A stretch of DNA of 17,871 bases from positions 1-17,871 of the forward strand of contig JBOIDB010000043.1 of the NCBI GenBank assembly GCA_050740235.1, written 5' to 3'. This stretch comes from JACDCP01 sp050740235 (GTDB taxonomy: Bacteria; Pseudomonadota; Gammaproteobacteria; Steroidobacterales; JACDCP01). This document shows, in pieces, positions 1 to 6,908 of this stretch (position 1 is the stretch's first letter; each line of letters opens with the position of its first letter). The translations under genes were made by a program, and so were the position numbers. A model generated the notes under the pieces. That model had not been told where the DNA came from and did no database searches. It saw only the letters and a program-made list of their open reading frames with translations.

Positions 1-1
1 C

Positions 2-58
2 TTCGAGCAATATGCGGTGGCGCCGGGACAGAAATTGTTGCCGGATCTGTTTCTGTAA
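2..58 (+). CDS. C-terminal end of an unidentified protein (cut by window edge)
   Basis: An open frame enters from the left edge and reads FEQYAVAPGQKLLPDLFL before a TAA stop. Only 18 codons are visible, so neither family nor function can be given. That it is a real gene end is inferred from two things: the frame is open up to the edge, and the stop sits exactly where the 56-107 palindrome begins, a usual place for a terminator-like or REP-like element after a gene. The next gene on the right is convergent, which fits a gene end here. The other frames are also short, so a chance open stretch cannot be excluded. Confidence 0.4.
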   Translation, partial: FEQYAVAPGQKLLPDLFL

Positions 59-107
59 ATGGGGACATGCCTGATTTCGAAGACGAAATCAGGCATGTCC
101 CCATTTA
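56..107. repeat. Perfect palindrome, 24-bp arms, 4-nt loop (REP-like/bidirectional terminator candidate)
   Basis: Arms 56-79 and 84-107 are perfect reverse complements around the loop AAGA (80-83). The arm begins TAAATGGGGACATGCC and ends GATTTCG. The T of the left arm starts the TAA stop of the upstream gene, and the stop of the convergent gene lies 6 bases beyond the right arm. There is no T-run after either arm, so it is not a textbook Rho-independent terminator. Perfect arms with GGGGAC-type cores between convergent genes resemble palindromic elements linked to REP-associated tyrosine transposases (RAYTs). That assignment is inference, because no transposase is in the window. A related half-site occurs at 9143-9158. 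Confidence 0.9.
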
Positions 108-112
108 ACCAT

Positions 113-910
113 TTACAACAACGTCGCCCAGGGCGGCACGTCGCGCCAGGCTTCGGCGAGGCGCCGGTCGAGCGCGCGCGCATTCGGCTGATGGCGCTCG
201 ACGAGCGCCCAGTAGCGGGCCGAGTGGTCGAGATGGCGCGTGTGGCACAACTCGTGAACGAGCAGGTAGCGCACGAGGTCCGGCGACAGGAACAGCAGGC
301 AACAGTTGAGGCTGATGGTGCCGGTGGCCGAGCAGCTGCCCCAGCGCGTGCGCTGATTGCGGATCTGCACCCGCTTGTACTCGAGCCCGGCGCGCTCGGC
401 AATGCGCGCGAGCCGAGGCGAGAGATAGTCGCGCCCCTGTTCAGCAAGCCAGTGTCGCAAGGCCGTGCGGCCGCCTTCACCCTGCGCATCCGCGCCGCGC
501 ACCTCGAGGCGGCCGGGTAACTCGATCAGCTTCGCGCCATCGGTTCCGCGGGAGACATAGCGTACCGTCCAGCACCGCTTCAGGGCGGCCAGCTCGATGC
601 GGGTCGGCGCATCGAGATCGGGGCGCTGGAAGCGGCCCTGCATCTCGCGCGAGGTGCGGTCGATCCATTCCCGGTTGCCGCTGATGAAGCGCTGCACCGT
701 GTGCGGCCGCGTGCGCCGGGGCACGACCACTTCGACGCGTCCGTATGGAAAAACCCGGATCGACATGCGCTTCGCGCGGGGACTGACGCGGACGCGCAAC
801 TCGGGCGCAACGCCCCCGGTCGAGAACAGTTGTAACTGTGCGCCGCCGCGTGAGGAGGAATCCGCCTGCGCCTTCGAACGGGCACTTCTCGTGGACGCCG
901 ACCTTTTCAT
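113..910 (-). CDS. YgjP-like (DUF45/M48-type) zinc metallopeptidase-domain protein
   Basis: A 265-residue protein of the YgjP-like metallopeptidase family (often annotated M48 family or metal-dependent hydrolase). The C-terminal half carries RTRWGSCS (residues 197-204) and the zinc motif HELCH (219-223), with a third ligand at His229 (HExxH-x5-H) followed by RYW. This is the normal family arrangement. The N-terminal ~30 residues are Arg/Ser-rich and look unstructured. Substrate and role are not established for the family. The frame stays open to 1099, but ATG at 910 is preferred because longer versions would run into the divergent ABC ATPase gene; the SD for 910 is weak (GGAGA about 14 nt upstream). 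No membrane segment or signal peptide is visible, so a cytoplasmic location is likely. Confidence 0.85.
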   Translation of the reverse strand: MKRSASTRSARSKAQADSSSRGGAQLQLFSTGGVAPELRVRVSPRAKRMSIRVFPYGRVEVVVPRRTRPHTVQRFISGNREWIDRTSREMQGRFQRPDLDAPTRIELAALKRCWTVRYVSRGTDGAKLIELPGRLEVRGADAQGEGGRTALRHWLAEQGRDYLSPRLARIAERAGLEYKRVQIRNQRTRWGSCSATGTISLNCCLLFLSPDLVRYLLVHELCHTRHLDHSARYWALVERHQPNARALDRRLAEAWRDVPPWATLL

Positions 911-1064
911 GGGCGTGAACTGAGTCTCCAGGTAGTGCGGAACCGGCAGCTCGGGGGCCGCCGGGACCCGGCCTCGGCGGTGCACGCCGCTGCTCGCCGC
1001 GGCCCGCCGTTTTGACCAGATGTTACAGTATTCCATTCCCGTTTCGCGAGGCTTTCGGGGCGCC

Positions 1065-1949
1065 ATGGAGCCCATTTTGAGGGTTGACAAACTCGTCAAA
1101 AGCTATCCCGGCGTCGAGGCCGTGCGGGGGGTCAGCTTCAGCGTTCGCGAGGGCGCCTGTTTCGGCCTGCTCGGCCCCAACGGCGCCGGAAAAACCACGA
1201 CCGTGGAGATCATGGAGGGCATCCTGCCGCCGACTTCGGGCGAGGTGCGATATCGCGGCCAGCCGATCGGCGCCGGCTTTCGCGAGGAGGCCGGCATTCA
1301 GTTCCAGTCCACGGCGCTGCAGGACTTTCTCACCGTGCGCGAGACCCTGGATCTGTTCGGCCGGCTCTACTCGACGCGCGTCGATTTCGATGAGCTGATC
1401 GCGATCTGCTCACTCGGGCCCGTGAAGGATCGCGACGTGCGCAAGATCTCCGGTGGCCAGCGGCAGCGCCTGCTGCTGGCAGTCGCGCTGGTCAACGATC
1501 CAGCCATCCTGTTCCTCGACGAGCCGACGACGGGACTCGATCCACAGGCGCGGCGCAACTTCTGGGATCTCGTGCGCGCCATCAAGGCGCGCAACAAGAC
1601 GGTCATCCTGACGACGCATTACATGGACGAGGCCTATCACCTCTGCGATGAGATCATCATCATGGATCACGGACGGATCATCGCGCAGGGGCCGCCCGCG
1701 CAGCTTCTGGAGGACCATTTTCGCGATACCGTGCTCGAGCTGCCGCGCGAGGAATTCACCGCCGACCCCGCCGAGCTGCCTTACCAGGTGCTCATGCTCG
1801 GCGATCGCGTCGAGATGTCCGTCCCCGATGTCGACGAGGCGATCCGAGCTTTGGCCGGGCTCCGCGTGCCGCTGGGCCGGCTGCGCATCCGGCCACGCAA
1901 CCTCGAAGACCTGTTTCTCGAGCTGACCGGACGGGAGCTGCGCGCGTGA
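1065..1949 (+). CDS. ABC-2-type exporter, ATP-binding subunit
   Basis: A 294-residue nucleotide-binding subunit of an ABC-2 (NodI/CcmA/drug-exporter type) transporter; it would hydrolyse ATP at the inner face of the membrane to drive the permease coded next. Visible motifs are Walker A GPNGAGKTT (37-45), Q-loop around Gln79-Gln81, signature ISGGQ (128-132), Walker B ILFLDEP (148-154), D-loop GLD, and switch His185 in TTHYMDEA. The C-terminal ~80 residues end in NLEDLFLELTGREL, the usual tail of this subfamily. ATG 1065 is chosen (GAGG/GGGG just upstream); an in-frame ATG at 1020 has no SD. A TTGACC at 1012-1017 could be a -35, but no good -10 follows. The stop overlaps the permease start by 4 bp (GTGA), so the two are translationally coupled. 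Substrate unknown. Confidence 0.92.
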   Translation: MEPILRVDKLVKSYPGVEAVRGVSFSVREGACFGLLGPNGAGKTTTVEIMEGILPPTSGEVRYRGQPIGAGFREEAGIQFQSTALQDFLTVRETLDLFGRLYSTRVDFDELIAICSLGPVKDRDVRKISGGQRQRLLLAVALVNDPAILFLDEPTTGLDPQARRNFWDLVRAIKARNKTVILTTHYMDEAYHLCDEIIIMDHGRIIAQGPPAQLLEDHFRDTVLELPREEFTADPAELPYQVLMLGDRVEMSVPDVDEAIRALAGLRVPLGRLRIRPRNLEDLFLELTGRELRA

Positions 1950-2962
1950 TCCGGCGCATGCTTGCCGTGCTGCATGCCCGAAACCTGGAGTTCGTACGCG
2001 ACCGCTCCTCGCTGGGCTGGAACATTCTCCTTCCGGTGTTGCTGGTATTCGGCCTCGCGTTCGTCTTCCCCGGCGAAGAGAAGCCGCTCTACCAGGTGGG
2101 CGTGCTGACCGGCGGAGCGCCGCTCGAGACGACTGCGCATCCGTTCCTCGAGACGAAATACATCGATTTCTTCGCCGCCGGCAGCGAAGAAAAAGCCGTG
2201 TGGAAGCTCGAGCATCATCGCATGGAGATGCTGCTCGATCTGCGCGAGCCGGCACGCTACTGGATCAACGAGGACTCGCCGCAAGGCTACATTCTCGAAA
2301 GACTGCTTCTGCAGGCCGATCCCGACGGTTTCGGCAGGGCGACGGTCACCGGCCCGCGCATCCGTTATGTCGACTGGCTCCTGCCCGGCATCCTCGGCAT
2401 GAACATGATGTTCAGCTGCTTGTTCGGTGTCGGTTACGTGGTGGTGCGCTATCGCAAGAGCGGCTTTCTCAAGCGGCTGCGGGCCACGCCGTTGCGCGCG
2501 CTCGAATTCATCGTCGCCCAGGTGCTGTCGCGCATTCTGTTGATCATGGTCATCACGAGCTTCGTCTTTTTCGGCACGACAAGCCTCCTGCACACGCCGG
2601 TGGCCGGCAGCTATTTCGACCTGTTCGTGGTCGCCACGCTCGGCGCCGTCTCGATGATCGCGCTCGGGCTCGTCGTCGCCGCTCGCGTCAGCAGCGAGGA
2701 GCTGGCGGGCGGCATCCTCAACATGATTTCCTGGCCGATGATGCTGATTTCCGGCGTGTGGTTCTCGATGGAAGGCGCGCATCCGTTCATGCAGAAGGCG
2801 GCCGAAGCGCTGCCGCTTACGCAGATTCTCGAAGCGGCGCGCGCCATCATGCTCGACGGCGCGGCCCTCGGCGACGTGCGCGCCGAGCTGGCCGTGCTCG
2901 CCGTCATGAGCGCCATTTTTCTGGCGCTCGGCGCGGCGCTATTCAAGTGGCGTCTGGATTGA
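1946..2962 (+). CDS. ABC-2-type exporter, permease subunit
   Basis: A 338-residue integral membrane protein, partner of the ATPase before it. It has one N-terminal membrane segment (about 25-41), a ~100-residue extracytoplasmic region, then a core with segments near 144-166, 186-209, 222-246, 254-271 and 314-333. The order TM1, large loop, five TMs is the ABC2_membrane pattern. The stretch RYRKSGFLKRLRATPLRALEF after TM2 is the cytoplasmic coupling region typical of this family. Translation most likely starts at GTG 1946, overlapping the ATPase stop; ATG 1958 is an alternative. The last 24 bases overlap the 3' end of the opposite-strand TPR gene. Substrate unknown; drug, lipid or polysaccharide export are all possible from family knowledge. 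Confidence 0.9.
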   Translation: MIRRMLAVLHARNLEFVRDRSSLGWNILLPVLLVFGLAFVFPGEEKPLYQVGVLTGGAPLETTAHPFLETKYIDFFAAGSEEKAVWKLEHHRMEMLLDLREPARYWINEDSPQGYILERLLLQADPDGFGRATVTGPRIRYVDWLLPGILGMNMMFSCLFGVGYVVVRYRKSGFLKRLRATPLRALEFIVAQVLSRILLIMVITSFVFFGTTSLLHTPVAGSYFDLFVVATLGAVSMIALGLVVAARVSSEELAGGILNMISWPMMLISGVWFSMEGAHPFMQKAAEALPLTQILEAARAIMLDGAALGDVRAELAVLAVMSAIFLALGAALFKWRLD

Positions 2963-3694
2963 AGAGACCAGCTCGAGCACCCAGGCATAGTCCGGCGCGA
3001 TGAGCAGCGCCCGCTCGAGCTCGTTGCGCGCGCGCATGATGTCGCCGTTCGCCAGGTACACGCTGCCCAGATAGGCGTGCGCCTCCGCGAGCCCCCAGTC
3101 GGGCCAGCCGGCGCGCGGGCCGTCCTCCCGGGCAAACAGTTGCAGTGCCCGCTCGAACCCGGCCGCGACCTGCGGGTCGCCTTCGGCCGCATGGCGGTAA
3201 AGCTCCATCGCCGCCAGCAACTCGATGCGCGGATTGTCCGGCGCGAGCTCGCGCGCCTCACGGAGATGACTCGCCGCGCTGCGCGAGGCGAGCACGCCGG
3301 CGATCGGCGAGAAATCGGCCTGCAGGCCATGGCACGCAGCGCTCAGCGCGTGCGCCTCGGCAAGCTCGGGATCGCGCTCGAGCGCGGCATCGGCGTGCTC
3401 GATGCAGTCGTCGAGGTGGCCGTTCGCCTCAGCCTCTTCCTCGTGCAGCGCGAGCTGCGCCAGCCGGAAGTCGACGTGTCCGAGGTAGTAGAACGCGAGC
3501 GGCGCGACGTTTCCGTCGCCGACCAGTGTCCGCAAGTCCGCCCGCGTCGCCCGCAATGCGCCGGCATCACGCGTGTATACCGCATACTGGATGCGCCCCT
3601 GGGCATCGGCGAGCGTTTCGACCTGGTCCGCCGCCGGCGCCGCGAAGGCGACCAGCGCAATTGCGATCCCTGCAGGGAGCAGCCGCGCGCGCAA
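2939..3694 (-). CDS. Exported TPR-repeat protein, last gene of the HlyD-ABC operon
   Basis: About 251 residues. The start MRARLLPAGIAIALVAFAAPAADQ is a good signal peptide (cleavage probably after AFA or APA), so the protein should act in the periplasm. The rest is helical with TPR-like units: YLGHVDFRLAQLALH, CIEHADAALERDPELAEAHAL, HLREARELAPDNPRIEL, and a clear repeat near the C-terminus (AHAYLGSVYLANGDIMRARNELERALLIAPDYAW, in part). No ATG is available at the right place. TTG 3694 with GAGG 10 nt upstream is preferred; TTG 3703, overlapping the permease stop as TTGA, would give 254 residues. It sits directly behind the two FtsX permeases and probably assists that transporter, for example as a periplasmic protein-binding scaffold (inference). 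Its last 24 bases overlap the convergent ABC-2 permease gene. Confidence 0.75.
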   Translation of the reverse strand: MRARLLPAGIAIALVAFAAPAADQVETLADAQGRIQYAVYTRDAGALRATRADLRTLVGDGNVAPLAFYYLGHVDFRLAQLALHEEEAEANGHLDDCIEHADAALERDPELAEAHALSAACHGLQADFSPIAGVLASRSAASHLREARELAPDNPRIELLAAMELYRHAAEGDPQVAAGFERALQLFAREDGPRAGWPDWGLAEAHAYLGSVYLANGDIMRARNELERALLIAPDYAWVLELVSSIQTPLE

Positions 3695-3699
3695 CGGCG

Positions 3700-5016
3700 T
3701 CAAGCCTCGCGCAGTGCCGTTGCTACGGGCAGACGAGCCGCCCGCACCGCCGGAAACAAGCCGCCGATGAAACCGATCGCGAGCGCCCACTTGAGCCCGT
3801 TCCAGAGCAGGCCCGGCGATACGCGGAAGTCGAATACGACCTGGCTGAAATTGGCGCCCAACGTGGACACGGTATAGCCATTGAAAACAGCCCAGGCGGC
3901 GAACGCGCCGAGTGCTCCGCCGAGCAGTGCCAACAGCATGGTTTCCAGCATCACCGAGACGACCACCGGCACCCCGCGAAAGCCGATCGCCCGCAAGGTG
4001 GCAATTTCGCGCGTGCGGGCCGCCACTGCGGCAAACATCGTGTTCAGCGCGCCGAAAACGGCGCCGATGGCCATGATGCTGCCGACTGTAATACCCAGAA
4101 TCCGGATGACGGTCGTCAACCCCTCCGACTGCTCGCTGTAATACTCCAGGGTCGTGGATACGTCCAGCTTCAGCCGCGGATCCGATGAGATCGCCGCCTT
4201 GAATGTGTCGAATGCATCTGGATCGCTCAAGCGCACCGATACCGACTGGAAGCCCTGACGACGATAGGCCGAAGCCAGAGTTTCCGTGTCGCCCCACATT
4301 TCCGATGCGTGGGCGTCGCCCGAAGCGAAAACGCCCACGATCGTCCATTGCTGATTGTTGAGCTCGATCTGCTGCCCCGGATCGAGACCGGCGAATTGTT
4401 CCTGCGCGCCCTCGCCGACGATCAATTCGCGCAGACCGGGCTTGAACCGGCGGCCATCGACGATCTGCACGTTGCTGCGCAGATCGAATGCCTCCGTGCC
4501 GACGCCGCGAATTTCGACATTGGCGTCGGTGCCGCTGCTTTTCTTCGGCAGATTGGCGATCAGCACCAGCTCCGCCGAGGCGATCGGCTCGTCGTGATCG
4601 TCCCTGGCCACGCCCGGCGCCTGCTCGATCAACGTCGCCTGTTCACGCGTGATGGTTGAATTCAGCTCCGTTTGCGAGCCGCCGCGCAGAACGATCGCCG
4701 TGTCGTTGCTGCCGGTCCGGGTAAGCATCGCGCGAAAGCCCTCGCCCATTGCCAGCAGCGCTACCAGCACGGCGACCACGCCGGCGATCCCCACTACGAT
4801 CACGAGGGTCGCGCCCCAGCGTTGCGGAATGCTGGCCACGCCGATCCGCGCTACGGACAAGGTACGCCGGCCGCTGCGGGTCAGTAACAGCCAGGCTGCG
4901 AGCGCGATGCCGAAAGCCAATGCGCCGATCCACGGCAACAGCGTCCAGGCCGCCAGAGCGGCGATCACCGCCAGCATAACCCCCAGCCCGCGCAGAATCG
5001 TCTTGAGCCTGCTCAC
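3700..5016 (-). CDS. FtsX/MacB-type ABC permease (second of the pair)
   Basis: A 438-residue inner-membrane permease. It begins with an extra hydrophobic pair (about 10-46), then the usual TM (68-90), a periplasmic MacB-PCD-like domain (about 91-300), and three C-terminal TMs of the FtsX domain (about 304-330, 352-380, 408-425). The FtsX signatures TREIATLRAIGF (335-346) and FPAVRAARLPVATALR at the end are clear. FtsX-type permeases work by mechanotransmission rather than carrying substrate across the inner membrane. Start is GTG 5016 with GAGG 7 nt upstream; only 9 bases separate it from the previous permease gene. The N-terminal hydrophobic extension and the different size show that it is not a copy of its neighbour, so a heterodimer (as in LolCE or DevC-like sets) is likely. 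Confidence 0.88.
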   Translation of the reverse strand: MSRLKTILRGLGVMLAVIAALAAWTLLPWIGALAFGIALAAWLLLTRSGRRTLSVARIGVASIPQRWGATLVIVVGIAGVVAVLVALLAMGEGFRAMLTRTGSNDTAIVLRGGSQTELNSTITREQATLIEQAPGVARDDHDEPIASAELVLIANLPKKSSGTDANVEIRGVGTEAFDLRSNVQIVDGRRFKPGLRELIVGEGAQEQFAGLDPGQQIELNNQQWTIVGVFASGDAHASEMWGDTETLASAYRRQGFQSVSVRLSDPDAFDTFKAAISSDPRLKLDVSTTLEYYSEQSEGLTTVIRILGITVGSIMAIGAVFGALNTMFAAVAARTREIATLRAIGFRGVPVVVSVMLETMLLALLGGALGAFAAWAVFNGYTVSTLGANFSQVVFDFRVSPGLLWNGLKWALAIGFIGGLFPAVRAARLPVATALREA

Positions 5017-5025
5017 GACACGTCC

Positions 5026-6186
5026 TCAACGTCCTGCAATAGCATCGACAATCTTCAGGCGCATGGCCCGCATCGCCGGGAGCATGCCGACGACCAGCCC
5101 TATTGCGAATATCAGGGCAATCCCTATCCCCCAGGTCTGCACCGGCACGGTCGGCAGGCTGATCATGCCGTTGCTGCTGGCGCTCACGCCCGGCATCAAT
5201 ACCGCCGCCAACGCCAGTCCGATCAATCCGCCGATCAGCACGAGCAGAATCGACTCGGCCAGCACCAGCCCGAGGACCGAGCGGTTGGAGAAACCGATCG
5301 TCTTCAGCACCGCCAGTTCCGGTATGCGCTCGCGCACCGCCTGCGCCATCGTGTTGCCGGTCACCAGCAACAGCGTGAAGAATACGGCCGCCATGATCGC
5401 GGTGACGATCAGGCCGACGTCGGCGAACTGCTTGAGGAACGCCTGATTGAACGCCTGCTCGGTCTGGGTTTTGGTTTCGTGATCCGAATTGACCGAGATC
5501 TCGTCGATGGCCTGCGCCACCGTGCCGGCATCGGCGCCGTCGGCGAGCTTGACGATGTACCAGCCGACCGTGCCGCTGCCGAAGGCGTTCGCCTCGTCGA
5601 AATACTTCCAGTGGAACACCAGCTGGTTCTCTTCGCCGCGGCGAGTGCTCTCGGTCACATGGAAGATGCCGGCCAGCTCGAACGTCCAGGCGTTGCCAGT
5701 GGTCTCGTTCGGGAAGATCGTGGCCTGCAACGGTACCTGAGCGCCGACTTTCCAGCCGAATCGCTCCGCCAGCGCGGCACCGGCAATGGCGCCGGTGCGC
5801 GTATCCTGGAAATTCCGCAGTTGCTCCGGCGCTATCGAATACTCGGGATAAAGATCGAAGAAGCCCGGCCCGACGGCAAAATTCGGGAAGAAGTTCTTGC
5901 GGTCCTGGTAGATGCCGCCGAACCAGCTCGCGTACACGACCTGTTGAACCCCCGGCACGGCCTCGATGCGGGCGTTGAGGCTGTAGGGCAACGGCTGGAT
6001 GATCGAGAACCGGGAAGCCACGACCATCCGGTTGGCGCCGGCCACATCGCCGCCCGAGGCGAATGCGACCCGCACCGAATCGAGCATGCCGAACAGCAGG
6101 AACGCCGCCACGACCGACAACAGTGTCAGGATCGTGCGGGTCTTGCTGCGGAACAGTGCCGACCAGATCAGGTGCAGATATTTCAT
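5026..6186 (-). CDS. FtsX/MacB-type ABC permease (first of the pair)
   Basis: A 386-residue inner-membrane permease with the four-TM MacB/LolC layout: TM1 about 17-37, a ~200-residue periplasmic domain, then TMs about 258-276, 304-330 and 352-370. FtsX-domain signatures RERIPELAVLKTIGFSN (275-291) and MLPAMRAMRLKIVDAI (368-383) are present. It should pair with the second permease and the LolD-like ATPase encoded just upstream. The start ATG 6186 is 10 bases after the ATPase stop; the SD is weak, so coupling to the upstream gene is probable. The periplasmic part is rich in aromatic residues (YASWFGGIYQDRKNFFPNF) and would be the surface that meets the HlyD adaptor. Substrate cannot be read from the sequence. 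Confidence 0.88.
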   Translation of the reverse strand: MKYLHLIWSALFRSKTRTILTLLSVVAAFLLFGMLDSVRVAFASGGDVAGANRMVVASRFSIIQPLPYSLNARIEAVPGVQQVVYASWFGGIYQDRKNFFPNFAVGPGFFDLYPEYSIAPEQLRNFQDTRTGAIAGAALAERFGWKVGAQVPLQATIFPNETTGNAWTFELAGIFHVTESTRRGEENQLVFHWKYFDEANAFGSGTVGWYIVKLADGADAGTVAQAIDEISVNSDHETKTQTEQAFNQAFLKQFADVGLIVTAIMAAVFFTLLLVTGNTMAQAVRERIPELAVLKTIGFSNRSVLGLVLAESILLVLIGGLIGLALAAVLMPGVSASSNGMISLPTVPVQTWGIGIALIFAIGLVVGMLPAMRAMRLKIVDAIAGR

Positions 6187-6196
6187 ATCGGCCGCG

Positions 6197-6892
6197 TCAG
6201 GCCACTTTCGCCGCCGCCTGCTCGACCAGTGTGCCCTTGTCGAGGTGGAGAATCTGGCGGGCGTGATCGGCCGCCTTCGGATCGTGGGTCACCATGATGA
6301 TGGTCTTGCCGTGCTCGCGATTGAGCCGCTGCAGCAGGTTCAACACTTCCTCCGCGGAAGCACGATCGAGGTCGCCGGTTGGCTCGTCGCACACCAGCAG
6401 CGTGGGGTCGGAGACGATGGCCCTGGCGATTGCGACGCGCTGCTGCTGGCCGCCGGACAGCTCGCCGGGTTTGTGGCTGGCGCGATCTTCCAATCCGACC
6501 AGCTTCAGCGCCACTGCCGCATTGCGCTTGCGCTGCGATCCCGACAGCCGGGTCAGCAACAACGGCAGCTCGACGTTCTTCTGCGCGCTCAAGGTCGGCA
6601 TCAGGTTGTAGAACTGGAACACAAAGCCGACATTGGCCGCGCGCCATCTGGCGAGCTCGCCGCCGCTCATCTCGTCAATGCGCTTGCCGCCCACCGCGAT
6701 GCTGCCGCCGCTCGGACTGTCGAGCCCGCCGATGAGATTCAGCAGGGTGGTCTTGCCCGAGCCGGACGGCCCCATCAGCGCCAGAAAGTCGCCCTCGGCG
6801 ACCTCGAGATCGATGTGGTGCAGAACCTCGAGCTTTTCGCGGCCGCGCTGGTAAACCTTGCTGAGATCGTGGATTTCGATCAGGGTCGCCAT
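6197..6892 (-). CDS. LolD/MacB-like ABC ATP-binding protein
   Basis: A 231-residue stand-alone ATPase of the LolD/MacB/FtsE group, which powers FtsX-type permeases. Motifs: Walker A GPSGSGKTT (41-49), Q-loop Gln93 in FVFQFYNLMPTLSA, signature LSGGQQQR (145-152), Walker B LLVCDEP (165-171), switch His203 in MVTHDPKAA. The phrase FQFYNLMPTLSAQKNVELP is characteristic of the LolD/MacB branch. ATG 6892 is supported by AAGGA (minus strand, 6900-6904) 7 nt upstream, and it lies 16 bases after the HlyD-like stop. The arrangement adaptor-ATPase-permease-permease is that of MacAB/DevBCA-type tripartite systems with separate subunits. A longer in-frame ORF (to 7279) lies inside the adaptor gene and is not real. 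Confidence 0.92.
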   Translation of the reverse strand: MATLIEIHDLSKVYQRGREKLEVLHHIDLEVAEGDFLALMGPSGSGKTTLLNLIGGLDSPSGGSIAVGGKRIDEMSGGELARWRAANVGFVFQFYNLMPTLSAQKNVELPLLLTRLSGSQRKRNAAVALKLVGLEDRASHKPGELSGGQQQRVAIARAIVSDPTLLVCDEPTGDLDRASAEEVLNLLQRLNREHGKTIIMVTHDPKAADHARQILHLDKGTLVEQAAAKVA

Positions 6893-6908
6893 GGTCTCAT
6901 CCTTACGG

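Noticed and set aside
1012..1040. Sigma-70 promoter TTGACC with 17-base spacer before the ABC-2 exporter genes
   Set aside because: The hexamer at the -10 position (ATTCCC) does not resemble TATAAT, so the -35 match alone is not enough.
911..1099. Longer version of the YgjP-like protein
   Set aside because: It would overlap the start of the divergent ABC ATPase and has no family similarity; ATG 910 is sufficient.
1781..2782. Long antisense ORFs opposite the ABC-2 and other genes
   Set aside because: High GC content keeps antisense frames open; these have His/Arg/Gln-rich shadow composition, no family motifs, and lie opposite well-supported genes.
3704..4348. Long N-terminal extension of the TPR frame
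   Set aside because: It is the antisense-free shadow of the second permease gene in another frame. The signal peptide begins only at about 3694-3703.
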